NCBI GenBank assembly: GCA_029008035.1 | Contig: JAQXIY010000032.1 | Coordinates: 1 to 64,000, forward strand | Length of the DNA: 64,000 bases | From: Lachnospiraceae bacterium | Lineage (GTDB): Bacteria; Bacillota; Clostridia; Lachnospirales; Lachnospiraceae | Direction: 5' to 3' | In this document: positions 7,613-17,029 of the stretch, one piece after another | How positions within the stretch are numbered: position 1 is the stretch's first letter | Layout of the letters: every line of letters starts with the position of its first letter | Translations under genes and position numbers: made by a program | Notes under the pieces: generated by a model | The model's database searches: none | Seen by the model: only the letters and a program-made list of their open reading frames with translations | What the model was told of the DNA's origin: nothing

Positions 7613-10492
7613 CTAGTCTGTTACTGCGTTTGTTGATGTGGAGGTGGTAATCTCACTTCCCATCAATGACTCCAGAGAAGTCTCTCCAAAATAGTAAGAC
7701 ATAATATCCGCCGCAACCTTGGATGCATTGCCGGAACTATAACCAAAAGCAATACGGGTTGCCACAGCAATTTCCGGAGAATTATATGGTGCATAACCTA
7801 TAAATAAAGCGTGGTTTGGTCTTGTCTTATCCTGCTGAGCCGTACCTGTTTTACCTGCGGCAGGAACAGATAATCCATCAAATGCTGTCAAATCCTCCAC
7901 TACGCCTCGCAATCCGCTGGAAATACTTGACCACTCCTCCCCTGTGAGAACTGAAACCTGATTCCGCACCTTGGGCTTGTATGATTCCATCACATCACCT
8001 GTCACTGCATTCTGTACATGATCCAGAAGTGTCAAATCATACACGGTGCCACGATTGGAAACGGCGGTGGCATAGCGAGCCAAAGAAATGGTCGTAAAGT
8101 TGTTGTTTGACTGTCCAATGGCGGCCATAACGGGATATTCTGTGGCAATAGAAGGCTTTGCCTCTTCAATTTCAATACCGGTTTTTGCATCCAATCCATA
8201 CATCGCTGCATATTTCTGCAGTTTCTGTATGCCGGATTCATCCTGATAATTTGAACCGCCTGCTAAGTCGTATCCCACCTGATAAAAGAAATAGTTACAG
8301 GAAACACGCAGGGCCTGAGAGACATTAATCAGGCCGTGGTTACTGGGATATGCCCAACATTTTGGCTTGTTACTCACCAATTCAAACTGCCCCAGGTCAT
8401 CAATCTGAGTAGACGTGGTAATTGTATTTTCGGCAAGACCTGCTGTTGCACTGATAATCTTATAGGTAGAACCGGGCGCTGTCTTCTGCTGTGTTGCATA
8501 GTTATACAGCGGGTTGGACAAGCTTGTGCTGAGATAATTATAATACTCTGCATCCACTGCATTGGCCAGGCGATTATTATCATACCCCGGGTAGGTGACG
8601 CATGCCAACAATTCTCCACTCTTAGAGTCGATGACAACGGCAGAGCCGGAACAAGGATCCAGAGCTAACTGTGCCGGTGTAATCTTTGAGTTTTTAATAC
8701 TATCCAACACAAAACTGTAAGCACTGATTCCGCCGGATAAAAGAGCTTCTTTCGTTCCGTCTTCATCCTTGAGTACGCCTTGCTCGAATAATATGGCACA
8801 AAGTTCATTGCCGCTTACGGAATCCTCCTGGATCAGATACTTATAAACCTTCTTTTGGAATGTACGGTCGGATTGCAAATTGGTCAACCCATAAGAAATC
8901 AATTGGTCATATAGTTCTTCCGTATCTGCATATTTTGATGTGTTGGAGTATTTGGTAATGTCAATCCAATTTTGTTCGATGGCATACATCAAATATTCAT
9001 TGACACTCAACTCTTCGTTGGTCCATTTCTGATACATTTCATCAGAATTGTCGATGGCATCAGCATCAAAGATACCTTGGGATTTTAAGGTGGTCACTAA
9101 ATAAGTGGAATACTCCTGATATTCCTTAGGCAAATCCTTGTACGCTGTAGGCGAACTTGCATGCAACTGCCCCTTTAAGGTTGCTATGACACTGTCTGCT
9201 TTCTTATTGTAGGCATGCAATACCTTCTTTTCTGTGGCAGAGGCACTTTCCTTCTCAAAGTCATCAATTTTAATTAGGTTATTATTGATGAAAGCGAAAT
9301 ACACATCATATATCGGAATTACAATGTCTGCCTCGTCACTGGTGGCATCATAAGTCTTAATGTTGGCAATTTTAGAGTACAGGATACCGGCAATTTCTTT
9401 CTCCAATGCCTTGTAAGTGGCAATCTGCAGGTTCTTATCTATGGACAGATATACATGATTTCCCGGAATGGAATCCTTCTGATCAGATACCTGAATCAAA
9501 TTACCCATGTTGTCAACATAGATTGTCTGTTCTCCTTTTTCTCCGGATAAGTATTCATTCATGTATTGTTCAATACCTGATTTACCAACAACGTCCGTTA
9601 GTTCTACCGTCTTATCCTTTTTGGACTTCTCCTTGTACTCCTCTGTAGAAATGGTTCCTGTATACCCGATAATATGAGCAAAATATTCACTGTCTACATA
9701 GTAGCGAATCGATTTTTCTTCGATATTGACACCGGTCAGCTTGTTCATGTTCTCCTTAATATAGGCAACAGAAGCATCACTCACATCGCTGGCAATTGTT
9801 GTGGCAATGTACTTTTGGAAGCTGTTCTGACCGATGTTGTAGCGCACAATGCAAATCTTATAGCGCATTTCCTCACTATAGTCTCTGGAAATATCATATC
9901 GATGCTCGCCCATAAGATAGGACATAATCTCGTCGGCAGATGCACTTTTTTCGTCAATCTTCAACTTGGAGTTATATTTCAAATCCTCTATGCTGGCGTA
10001 GCCAAAGACATCCGCACGAAAACGCTGCAATGCCGTTCCTTCTCCCTGTACAAATTCATACTTTCCCGTGGAAGAACGAATGATTCCAAAATCATTGTCA
10101 ATCTTATCTCCGTTTTTCTCAATATGATTGATGATAGTTGCTATTTCGCTGTTCAGCTTTTCATTACGGTCATCAGAACTCTCATAAGATCCGCTGTCTT
10201 CAATGGTGATGGCATATGCCAACTTATTATATGCCAAAACCTCTCCGTTTCTGTCATAAATACAGCCTCTGGCAGCATCAATAGACTCTGTCTTTTCCAC
10301 CTTCAGGTCATAGTTTGCCTGATACTGCGAACCATTGACAATCTGTAAAATAAAAAGGCGAATAATCAAGACACACGAAAAAAGAATCATGACACAGGTC
10401 ATAACCCGAAGACGGGACGAAAATATTCTGTTGAAAAAATCTCTTATCATATCAAACAAGGTCTCTTCCACTCCTTTTCTCGTCCTTGTCAA
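7613..10492 (-). CDS. mrdA: Penicillin-binding protein 2 (class B, elongasome) with large insertion
   Basis: Dimerisation-domain start (IDAARGCIYDRNGEVLAYN), PGSTYK (SxxK), SCN, AAGKTGTAQQ; mre-linked. Confidence 0.93.
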   Translation of the reverse strand: MTRTRKGVEETLFDMIRDFFNRIFSSRLRVMTCVMILFSCVLIIRLFILQIVNGSQYQANYDLKVEKTESIDAARGCIYDRNGEVLAYNKLAYAITIEDSGSYESSDDRNEKLNSEIATIINHIEKNGDKIDNDFGIIRSSTGKYEFVQGEGTALQRFRADVFGYASIEDLKYNSKLKIDEKSASADEIMSYLMGEHRYDISRDYSEEMRYKICIVRYNIGQNSFQKYIATTIASDVSDASVAYIKENMNKLTGVNIEEKSIRYYVDSEYFAHIIGYTGTISTEEYKEKSKKDKTVELTDVVGKSGIEQYMNEYLSGEKGEQTIYVDNMGNLIQVSDQKDSIPGNHVYLSIDKNLQIATYKALEKEIAGILYSKIANIKTYDATSDEADIVIPIYDVYFAFINNNLIKIDDFEKESASATEKKVLHAYNKKADSVIATLKGQLHASSPTAYKDLPKEYQEYSTYLVTTLKSQGIFDADAIDNSDEMYQKWTNEELSVNEYLMYAIEQNWIDITKYSNTSKYADTEELYDQLISYGLTNLQSDRTFQKKVYKYLIQEDSVSGNELCAILFEQGVLKDEDGTKEALLSGGISAYSFVLDSIKNSKITPAQLALDPCSGSAVVIDSKSGELLACVTYPGYDNNRLANAVDAEYYNYLSTSLSNPLYNYATQQKTAPGSTYKIISATAGLAENTITTSTQIDDLGQFELVSNKPKCWAYPSNHGLINVSQALRVSCNYFFYQVGYDLAGGSNYQDESGIQKLQKYAAMYGLDAKTGIEIEEAKPSIATEYPVMAAIGQSNNNFTTISLARYATAVSNRGTVYDLTLLDHVQNAVTGDVMESYKPKVRNQVSVLTGEEWSSISSGLRGVVEDLTAFDGLSVPAAGKTGTAQQDKTRPNHALFIGYAPYNSPEIAVATRIAFGYSSGNASKVAADIMSYYFGETSLESLMGSEITTSTSTNAVTD

Positions 10493-10988
10493 ACCATTGA
10501 TTGATTTTCAAGATGATATAGTATAGAAAAATGGACACTAATACAGTATAGACAGCTTCCGGCATGATGACATTGAAAAAATAATAACCGAAAGCAAATT
10601 GTTTGCGCACCAGAAACCAAATACCATAGATAATCAGCCCGTAAACAATGTCGCAGGTACCGATAAGCGCCAACGGAAGTTTGAGGTCATCCCCATAAAA
10701 AATCCTTTTAAACAAACCACTGAGAAAACCTATATAAAGATAAATCAAAATATACATTCCCAGATAGGAGCCGCTAAAGAAGTCAGCAAGAAGGCCACAG
10801 GAAACACCAACCCCCATACCATACTTTGTCCCACGCATCAGGCCAAAGGATGTGGTGAGAATTACAAGAAAATTAGGAACTACACCAGCCAATTCCATAT
10901 GAGGAAAGATCGTTGTCTGCAACAAATAACATGCTACAACCAACAGAAAGACAACGATAATTTGTTTAAGGAATGTTTTGATTTCCAT
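10452..10988 (-). CDS. mreD: Rod shape-determining protein MreD
   Basis: Small multi-TM protein between mreC and PBP2; FLVILTTSFGLMRGTKYGMGVGVSCGLLADFF. Confidence 0.88.
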   Translation of the reverse strand: MEIKTFLKQIIVVFLLVVACYLLQTTIFPHMELAGVVPNFLVILTTSFGLMRGTKYGMGVGVSCGLLADFFSGSYLGMYILIYLYIGFLSGLFKRIFYGDDLKLPLALIGTCDIVYGLIIYGIWFLVRKQFAFGYYFFNVIMPEAVYTVLVSIFLYYIILKINQWFDKDEKRSGRDLV

Positions 10989-11842
10989 TATTTCCCGGTC
11001 TCCTTTAAATCCAGAATAACCAGTACATCCTGCAAATGCTTAAAATCAGCCACCGGAGTTAACTTGCCGGACTTGGTCAATTTATTGGTATCATTTGAAA
11101 TCTCAGACACATATCCAATCAGCAAACCCGGAAGATACTGGTCGCTTATATTTGATGTGACCACGGAATCCCCCACAGAAACCTTGTTACTCTTATCTTC
11201 AAGTCCCGAAAACAGAATAACATTCGCGGAAGTCATGTATTTCAAACTACCTGATACAATACAATTGTCGTCTGTGGATAAAATCATTCCACTGACATTA
11301 TTGGTGTCGTCAATAATGGAGCGAACAACCGCATAGTTTTTACCGACATCTGTGACAATTCCAACAAGGCCACTGCCGGCAATCACATTCATACCCTCTT
11401 TAATGCCGTCAGAGGATCCTTTATTGATGGTAAAGGTGTCAAACCAGTTATTACTGCTACGACCAATCACCCTGGCACCGGTCTTCTTATAGTTGGAATA
11501 TTGCTTATCCAAATCATAGAGTTCCTGAAGGGTCTCCAACTCAGACTGTTCCAAACGAGTGGTGGTTATCTGACTGGAAAGTTCATCCACCTTGGCTTGT
11601 AGCTGTTCATTCTCCGCAATCAACTGTTCTTTTGTCTTGGTATCATTACTGTTGATGGAAATGATATCTCCAACGTAATCCAACCCCTTTTGCATAGGGA
11701 CAAAAATATAATTGCAAACGGAACGCAAAGGCTCACCTGCATATCCCGTAGCATAACTGGCAAACAAGAGCATAACACAAATCAATGTCAAAAACATTAA
11801 AACATATTTACTTGGTAAAGAAGATTTTCCTTTACGACGCAT
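10988..11842 (-). CDS. mreC: Rod shape-determining protein MreC
   Basis: N-terminal TM, coiled coil, VIGRSSNNWFDTFTINKGSSDGIKEGMNVI. Confidence 0.93.
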   Translation of the reverse strand: MRRKGKSSLPSKYVLMFLTLICVMLLFASYATGYAGEPLRSVCNYIFVPMQKGLDYVGDIISINSNDTKTKEQLIAENEQLQAKVDELSSQITTTRLEQSELETLQELYDLDKQYSNYKKTGARVIGRSSNNWFDTFTINKGSSDGIKEGMNVIAGSGLVGIVTDVGKNYAVVRSIIDDTNNVSGMILSTDDNCIVSGSLKYMTSANVILFSGLEDKSNKVSVGDSVVTSNISDQYLPGLLIGYVSEISNDTNKLTKSGKLTPVADFKHLQDVLVILDLKETGK

Positions 11843-11886
11843 TACTTACTTGAATCTCCTTTTCTCGGATTTTCTACTATAAAATA

Positions 11887-12900
11887 TTATTTAAAAATTC
11901 GGGCCTTCATCTCATAGCCAAATTTCTTAAACTTACTGTCGGACAAAACTTTGTTTAAGCCTAGAACAGATGTCTCATCAGCATGTTCACTGATATTGAC
12001 CTTAATGTTGGTCACTTCTGTAAACAATTCAGCCAACTGCTGAATCTGTGCGCTTCCTCCTGTCAGATAAATACCGGAATGCACAATATCTCTGGCAAGT
12101 TCCGGAGGAACTTTCTCCAGCGCAATCTTAATGGCATTACAAAGATTGGTTAAATCGCTACGAATCCCCTCGTAAACCACAGAACTATCCACTTCCATCT
12201 CAATCGGCAAACCGCTGACCACATCACGCCCCACAATCACCATGGAGTCTTTGCGTCCAGGCATGGCACTTCCAATTTGTTCTTTTAACTGGCAGGCCGT
12301 CTTTCTTCCAATCAACAGATTATACTTGCGTTTCATATGAGTCACAATGGAATCATCTAATTGATTGCCACCGAAGGGACAAAGTTCCGTCAATACCAAT
12401 CCACCCAGAGAAATCACGGAAATCTCTGTGGTGTCTGCTCCAAAATCCACCACCATAATACCGGTGGGTTCTGTAATATCCAGTCCCATTCCCAAAGCAT
12501 CCGCCAGTGGTTTCTCGCAAAGCATCACGCTGTGTGGTCGTTGCTTAGACTTGGCAAACATATCATAGAAAGCTTTTTTCTCCACTTCTGTAATATCCGT
12601 AGGCACACATACAACAATATCTGCCCCCTTTAATTTCGCTTTGGCATTCTTTTCCAGAACTTCAAATAACATAGTCTGCATATTATCAAAATCGGCAATT
12701 ACTCCGCTGACAATAGGAAATGAAACCTGAATGGACTCCGGTGTTTTCTCATACATAGAATATGCATCATCACCATAGGCATACATCTTGTCATTATCAA
12801 CAATCGCAATGGTGTTTTTTACATTGATGACGTTCTTGGTGTTGTTACTGTAAATTTTGAGATTGTTAGTCCCCATATCGATTCCATAGCAATTACTCAT
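11887..12900 (-). CDS. mreB: MreB/actin-family rod shape-determining protein
   Basis: YGIDMGTNNLKIY; IMVVDFGADTTEISVISLGG; GIYLTGGSAQI; upstream of mreC. Confidence 0.88.
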   Translation of the reverse strand: MSNCYGIDMGTNNLKIYSNNTKNVINVKNTIAIVDNDKMYAYGDDAYSMYEKTPESIQVSFPIVSGVIADFDNMQTMLFEVLEKNAKAKLKGADIVVCVPTDITEVEKKAFYDMFAKSKQRPHSVMLCEKPLADALGMGLDITEPTGIMVVDFGADTTEISVISLGGLVLTELCPFGGNQLDDSIVTHMKRKYNLLIGRKTACQLKEQIGSAMPGRKDSMVIVGRDVVSGLPIEMEVDSSVVYEGIRSDLTNLCNAIKIALEKVPPELARDIVHSGIYLTGGSAQIQQLAELFTEVTNIKVNISEHADETSVLGLNKVLSDSKFKKFGYEMKARIFK

Positions 12901-12936
12901 GGATTTATCCTCCGTTTGGCTTTAATCGTACCTATT

Positions 12937-12965
12937 ATTCTAGCATAACTATATAGTGTTCACAA
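12937..12965 (-). promoter_or_regulatory. Candidate sigma-A promoter for mreB
   Basis: Minus strand TTGTGA-N17-TAGAAT, overlapping the 3' end of the upstream ORF. Confidence 0.5.
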
Positions 12966-14226
12966 GATTTCTGTCGCAAAGTTTTTGCAGCGATTTCAGT
13001 ATCCCCAATTTGCCGTGATACCAGGTCAAACCGCCCTGGAAGAAAGCCGTATAAGGCTCCCGCAGCGGGCCGTCTGCGCTCAGTTCAATGGAGGAACCCT
13101 GCACAAAAGCTCCTGCAGCCATGATAACCTTGCTGTCATATCCGGGCATATCCCATGGCTCCGGTGTCACATAGCTATCCACCGGCGCAGCCGCCTGAAT
13201 CCCCTCACAAAAAGCAATCAGTCCCTCCGGTGTACCAAAGGTGATGGCCTGAATGATGTCATGTCTGGACTCGGTTCCGTTGGGGACCACACAAAAGCCT
13301 AATCGCTCATATATATTTGCCGCAAAAATAGCCGTTTTCAACGCACTATTTACAACAGTAGGCGCCATAAACAATCCTTGATAAAAGGATGAAATCACAC
13401 CAAGGGATGCCCCCACCTCCTTGCCCAATCCCGGAGATGTAAGGCGATACGCCGCATTTTCTACACATTCTTTTGTTCCCACAATATAGCCGCCGATAGG
13501 GGCCAAGCCACCGCCCAGATTCTTTATCAGGGAACCCACCATCATATCTGCTCCAACTTCCAAGGGCTCTCTCTTTTCCACAAATTCGCCGTAGCAATTG
13601 TCAACCATACAGATTACATCCGGTTTGATGCCTTTGATAAAGGCAATCAACTCTTCAATGCGGGCAATGGAAAGGGTCGGCCGAGAAGCATATCCCTTGG
13701 ATCGCTGAATGGTAACAAGCTTTGTTCTCTCATTGATTGCATTTCTGATTCCATCGAAATCAAAGGAACCATCCTCTGACAAATCCACCTGAGCATATGT
13801 CACACCATATTCTGCCAGAGAACCCTTAGAGGGGCGAATTCCAATGACTTCCTCCAGAGTGTCATAAGGTTTTCCAACCGGAGATAAAATCTCGTCTCCG
13901 GGTCTCACATTTGACATCAGTGCCAGCGCAAGAGCGTGGGTGCCACAGGTAATCTGAGGCCGAACAAGGGCAGCCTCCCCGTGAAAGCAAGTAGCGTACA
14001 CCTCCTCTAAGGTGTCCCTGCCCAAATCATTGTAGCCATATCCTGTTGTTGCCTGAAAGCACTCTGCACTTACTCGATGCTTTTGCATGGCAGCTATCAC
14101 CTTCATCTGGTTGTATTCTGCCACCTCGTCCAAGGCCTCAAAGCGCTCTTTCAACTCTTTTTCTACGTTCTGTCCAAAATCTATAACGGCATCTGAGATG
14201 CCAAGTTCCTGATACATTTTTCTCAT
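12949..14226 (-). CDS. PLP-dependent aminotransferase-like protein (methionine gamma-lyase / YnbB family)
   Basis: TTGYGYNDLGRDTLEEVYATCFHGEAALVRPQITCGTHALALAL...VQRSKGYASRPTL...VDNCYGEFVE...GSLIKNLGGG; next to miaA and mutLS. Confidence 0.88.
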   Translation of the reverse strand: MRKMYQELGISDAVIDFGQNVEKELKERFEALDEVAEYNQMKVIAAMQKHRVSAECFQATTGYGYNDLGRDTLEEVYATCFHGEAALVRPQITCGTHALALALMSNVRPGDEILSPVGKPYDTLEEVIGIRPSKGSLAEYGVTYAQVDLSEDGSFDFDGIRNAINERTKLVTIQRSKGYASRPTLSIARIEELIAFIKGIKPDVICMVDNCYGEFVEKREPLEVGADMMVGSLIKNLGGGLAPIGGYIVGTKECVENAAYRLTSPGLGKEVGASLGVISSFYQGLFMAPTVVNSALKTAIFAANIYERLGFCVVPNGTESRHDIIQAITFGTPEGLIAFCEGIQAAAPVDSYVTPEPWDMPGYDSKVIMAAGAFVQGSSIELSADGPLREPYTAFFQGGLTWYHGKLGILKSLQKLCDRNLVNTI

Positions 14227-14244
14227 GTTCTGTCTTCCTTTTAT

Positions 14245-15201
14245 TTATGAAATAATATTCTTTTCATGTAGTTGCTCTAACATATAGGACAATATCTGAT
14301 CCTTTTGATAGCCAAATTCATCTTTGGAAACCCATGTCACCTCCGGTTTATTGCGAAACCATGTGAGTTGGCGCTTGGCAAAATGCCTGGTGTCTCGCTT
14401 TATTTTGTAAATAGCCTCATCTAAGCTGATATCCCCCTCCAAATACTCCAAAAGTTCCTTGTATCCCAATCCTTGCATAGATACCAAATCTCTGGAATAT
14501 CCCATTTGATGAAGTTTTTGAACCTCCTCCAAAAGGCCTGCCTGAAGCATCAAATCCACCCGCTTATCAATATTCTCATACAGGTGTTCTCGACTGTCGT
14601 TTAAGACAAAATAGCAAAAATGATACGGGGATTCCTTCCTTCGCTCTTGTTCATTGTGCTCAGAAATCGGTCTTCCATGAAGTTCATAGTACTCTATGGC
14701 ACGTATCACCCGTTTGACGTTGTTGGGATGAATTTTTTCTGCAGAGGCAGGATCAACTTCTTTCAATCGGCGAAACAGAGCATCGCCGCCTTCCGTTTGG
14801 GCAATCTCCTCTAACCTGTGACGAATCTGATTATCCTCTTCCGCCGTAAATTCTGTGTCATATAGTAAAGCCTGAATGTAAAATCCGGTCCCACCCACAG
14901 CAATGGGAATGTGGCCGTTGGCGTAAATGCTCTCCAATGCCTTCTTGGCTCGCGCCATAAAGACAGCCACATTGAAATCTTCCGTGGGTAGCAATTCGTC
15001 CACAAGGTAATGTGGGACTCCTTGCATCTCCTCCGGGGAAATCTTGGCAGATCCAATGTCCATATAACGATATGCCTGCATGGAATCACAGGAGATAATT
15101 TCTCCTCCCACAGCCTTAGCTAATGCAATTGACAAATCTGTTTTTCCAACAGCGGTTGGTCCCGCCAAAATAATCAAAGGTGGTTTTTCCATATTACACA
15201 A
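14245..15201 (-). CDS. miaA: tRNA dimethylallyltransferase
   Basis: PLIILAGPTAVGKTDLSIALA; SCDSMQAYRYMDIGSAK; GGTGFYIQALLY; RDTRHFAKRQLTWFRN. Confidence 0.97.
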   Translation of the reverse strand: MCNMEKPPLIILAGPTAVGKTDLSIALAKAVGGEIISCDSMQAYRYMDIGSAKISPEEMQGVPHYLVDELLPTEDFNVAVFMARAKKALESIYANGHIPIAVGGTGFYIQALLYDTEFTAEEDNQIRHRLEEIAQTEGGDALFRRLKEVDPASAEKIHPNNVKRVIRAIEYYELHGRPISEHNEQERRKESPYHFCYFVLNDSREHLYENIDKRVDLMLQAGLLEEVQKLHQMGYSRDLVSMQGLGYKELLEYLEGDISLDEAIYKIKRDTRHFAKRQLTWFRNKPEVTWVSKDEFGYQKDQILSYMLEQLHEKNIIS

Positions 15202-17029
15202 TCCTTCTAAATTTCTTTTCTAATTCATATTGCGAAAGAGAAATGATGGTAGGTCTGCCGTGAGGACAATGGTACGGATTGTCCAAAGAAAGCAAATCCT
15301 GAATGAGCTGTTCCACTTCCGGCATGCTGAGTCGTTGATTTCCTTTTACGGCAGCCTTACAGGACATAGACGCAACTTTTTCTAATATTACAGTGGCATC
15401 CAAACCTCTTTTTTGCCCATTGCAGTCTGATAAAATTTCCATAAAAATCTGACGATAATCCAGAGAAAACAAATTTCCGGGAACTGCCGTCAAGGCAAAC
15501 TCACTGCCGCCAAAGGAGGAAATCGCAAAACCAATCTCCTCAAAAATGTCCTGATATTCATTCAAAACCTGCTGTTCCATTTGAGATAGCGACAGGATAA
15601 CAGGAGGACTGATTTGTTGTGACGTCATAGATTTGTGATCTAATGCGTGAATCATCTTCTCATATAGTACTTTCTCATGGGCAGCATGCTGATCGATGAT
15701 ATATAATTTGTTATCGTATTCTACCAGCCAGTAGGTGTCAAACACCTGACCGATAATTCGATGTGTTTTCTTTGCCTCCTCCGACAAAAACGTAGTCTGT
15801 TCATAGGTTGTGTCCTGTCCGGATTGCTCTATTCCGGCGTAAAAATCCTGATATTTTCTCTCATAGGGAGTGTCCTTATGGATTTCTGCCGTAACTCGTT
15901 CCCTGATTTGCTGTAATTTATTTTTCTCGAATGGTTCTGCCTGTGTCACAGGAGTTTTTTTCTCCGCAACAACGACTTCTTTCACTACTTCTGTATGTGT
16001 TTGCTGCTCCTCCACAGTAATTTCAGCAATATCCTCCTTCTGAGACAGATGCTCCTTGATTGTCTCCGTAAGCATAGAGACAATGGTTGCCTCGTCATCA
16101 AAGCGCACCTCCTGTTTGGTTGGGTGTACATTTACATCCACCTTAGATGCCTTTGTATTAATAGACAACACGCAGAAAGGATATTGATGTTGCATCAAAA
16201 ATCCTGCGTAACCGGATTCTAAAGCTTTTGATAAAAGCGGACTTTTCACATAGCGCCCATTGACAAAGAAATTTTCCAGAGAACGATTTCCTCTGGCTAC
16301 TGTGGCATTTCCCATAAATCCCTCAATGTGATATTTATCATTTTCCACCGATACCGGAATGATATTGGCCGCTATCTCCTTGCCGTAAACTTGGTAAATG
16401 GTATCCCACAAGTTCCCGTTTCCGGCTGTGTGAAGCCGCTCCTTTCTGTTGGAAATAAAGGAAAAAGACACGTCTGGATTGGAGAGAGCCAGACGCTCCA
16501 TCAACTCACCGATATATCCGCCTTCTGTTATATCTGATTTAAGGAATTTCTGTCTGGCAGGGGTGTTGTAGAATAATTGATGAACCATAATGGTAGTGCC
16601 GTTGGGCGCCCCTACCTCCTCTAAGGACTTCTCCTGTGATCCCTCAATCACATAGCGACATCCCATCAACTGTTCTTCCGGTTTTGTGATCATTTCCACC
16701 ATAGAAACAGCACTGATGCTGGACAATGCCTCTCCTCGGAAACCAAGAGACTGAATATTGATAAGTTCTTCCGGCTGACGTAGTTTGGACGTGGCATGAC
16801 GCATAAAAGCCACCGCTAATTGTTCCTTGGGAATGCCACAACCATTGTCGGAAATTCGAATGTAGGATTTCCCTCCATCCTTTATCTCCACAGTAATGGC
16901 ATCCGCCCCTGCGTCTACTGCATTTTCTACCAGTTCTTTCACCACGGAGGCCGGGCGCTCCACCACTTCTCCTGCCGCAATCTGATCAATTGTCTCCTTG
17001 TCTAACAGTGCTATCTCTCGTCTTACCAT
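15194..17029 (-). CDS. mutL: DNA mismatch repair protein MutL
   Basis: IALLDKETIDQIAAGEVVERPASVVKELVENAVDAGA; GFRGEALSSI; CPHGRPT. Confidence 0.97.
   Translation of the reverse strand: MVRREIALLDKETIDQIAAGEVVERPASVVKELVENAVDAGADAITVEIKDGGKSYIRISDNGCGIPKEQLAVAFMRHATSKLRQPEELINIQSLGFRGEALSSISAVSMVEMITKPEEQLMGCRYVIEGSQEKSLEEVGAPNGTTIMVHQLFYNTPARQKFLKSDITEGGYIGELMERLALSNPDVSFSFISNRKERLHTAGNGNLWDTIYQVYGKEIAANIIPVSVENDKYHIEGFMGNATVARGNRSLENFFVNGRYVKSPLLSKALESGYAGFLMQHQYPFCVLSINTKASKVDVNVHPTKQEVRFDDEATIVSMLTETIKEHLSQKEDIAEITVEEQQTHTEVVKEVVVAEKKTPVTQAEPFEKNKLQQIRERVTAEIHKDTPYERKYQDFYAGIEQSGQDTTYEQTTFLSEEAKKTHRIIGQVFDTYWLVEYDNKLYIIDQHAAHEKVLYEKMIHALDHKSMTSQQISPPVILSLSQMEQQVLNEYQDIFEEIGFAISSFGGSEFALTAVPGNLFSLDYRQIFMEILSDCNGQKRGLDATVILEKVASMSCKAAVKGNQRLSMPEVEQLIQDLLSLDNPYHCPHGRPTIISLSQYELEKKFRRIV

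Noticed and set aside
13346-13597. Alternative ORF inside the PLP enzyme gene
   Set aside because: Fully nested and out of frame in a well-supported CDS.
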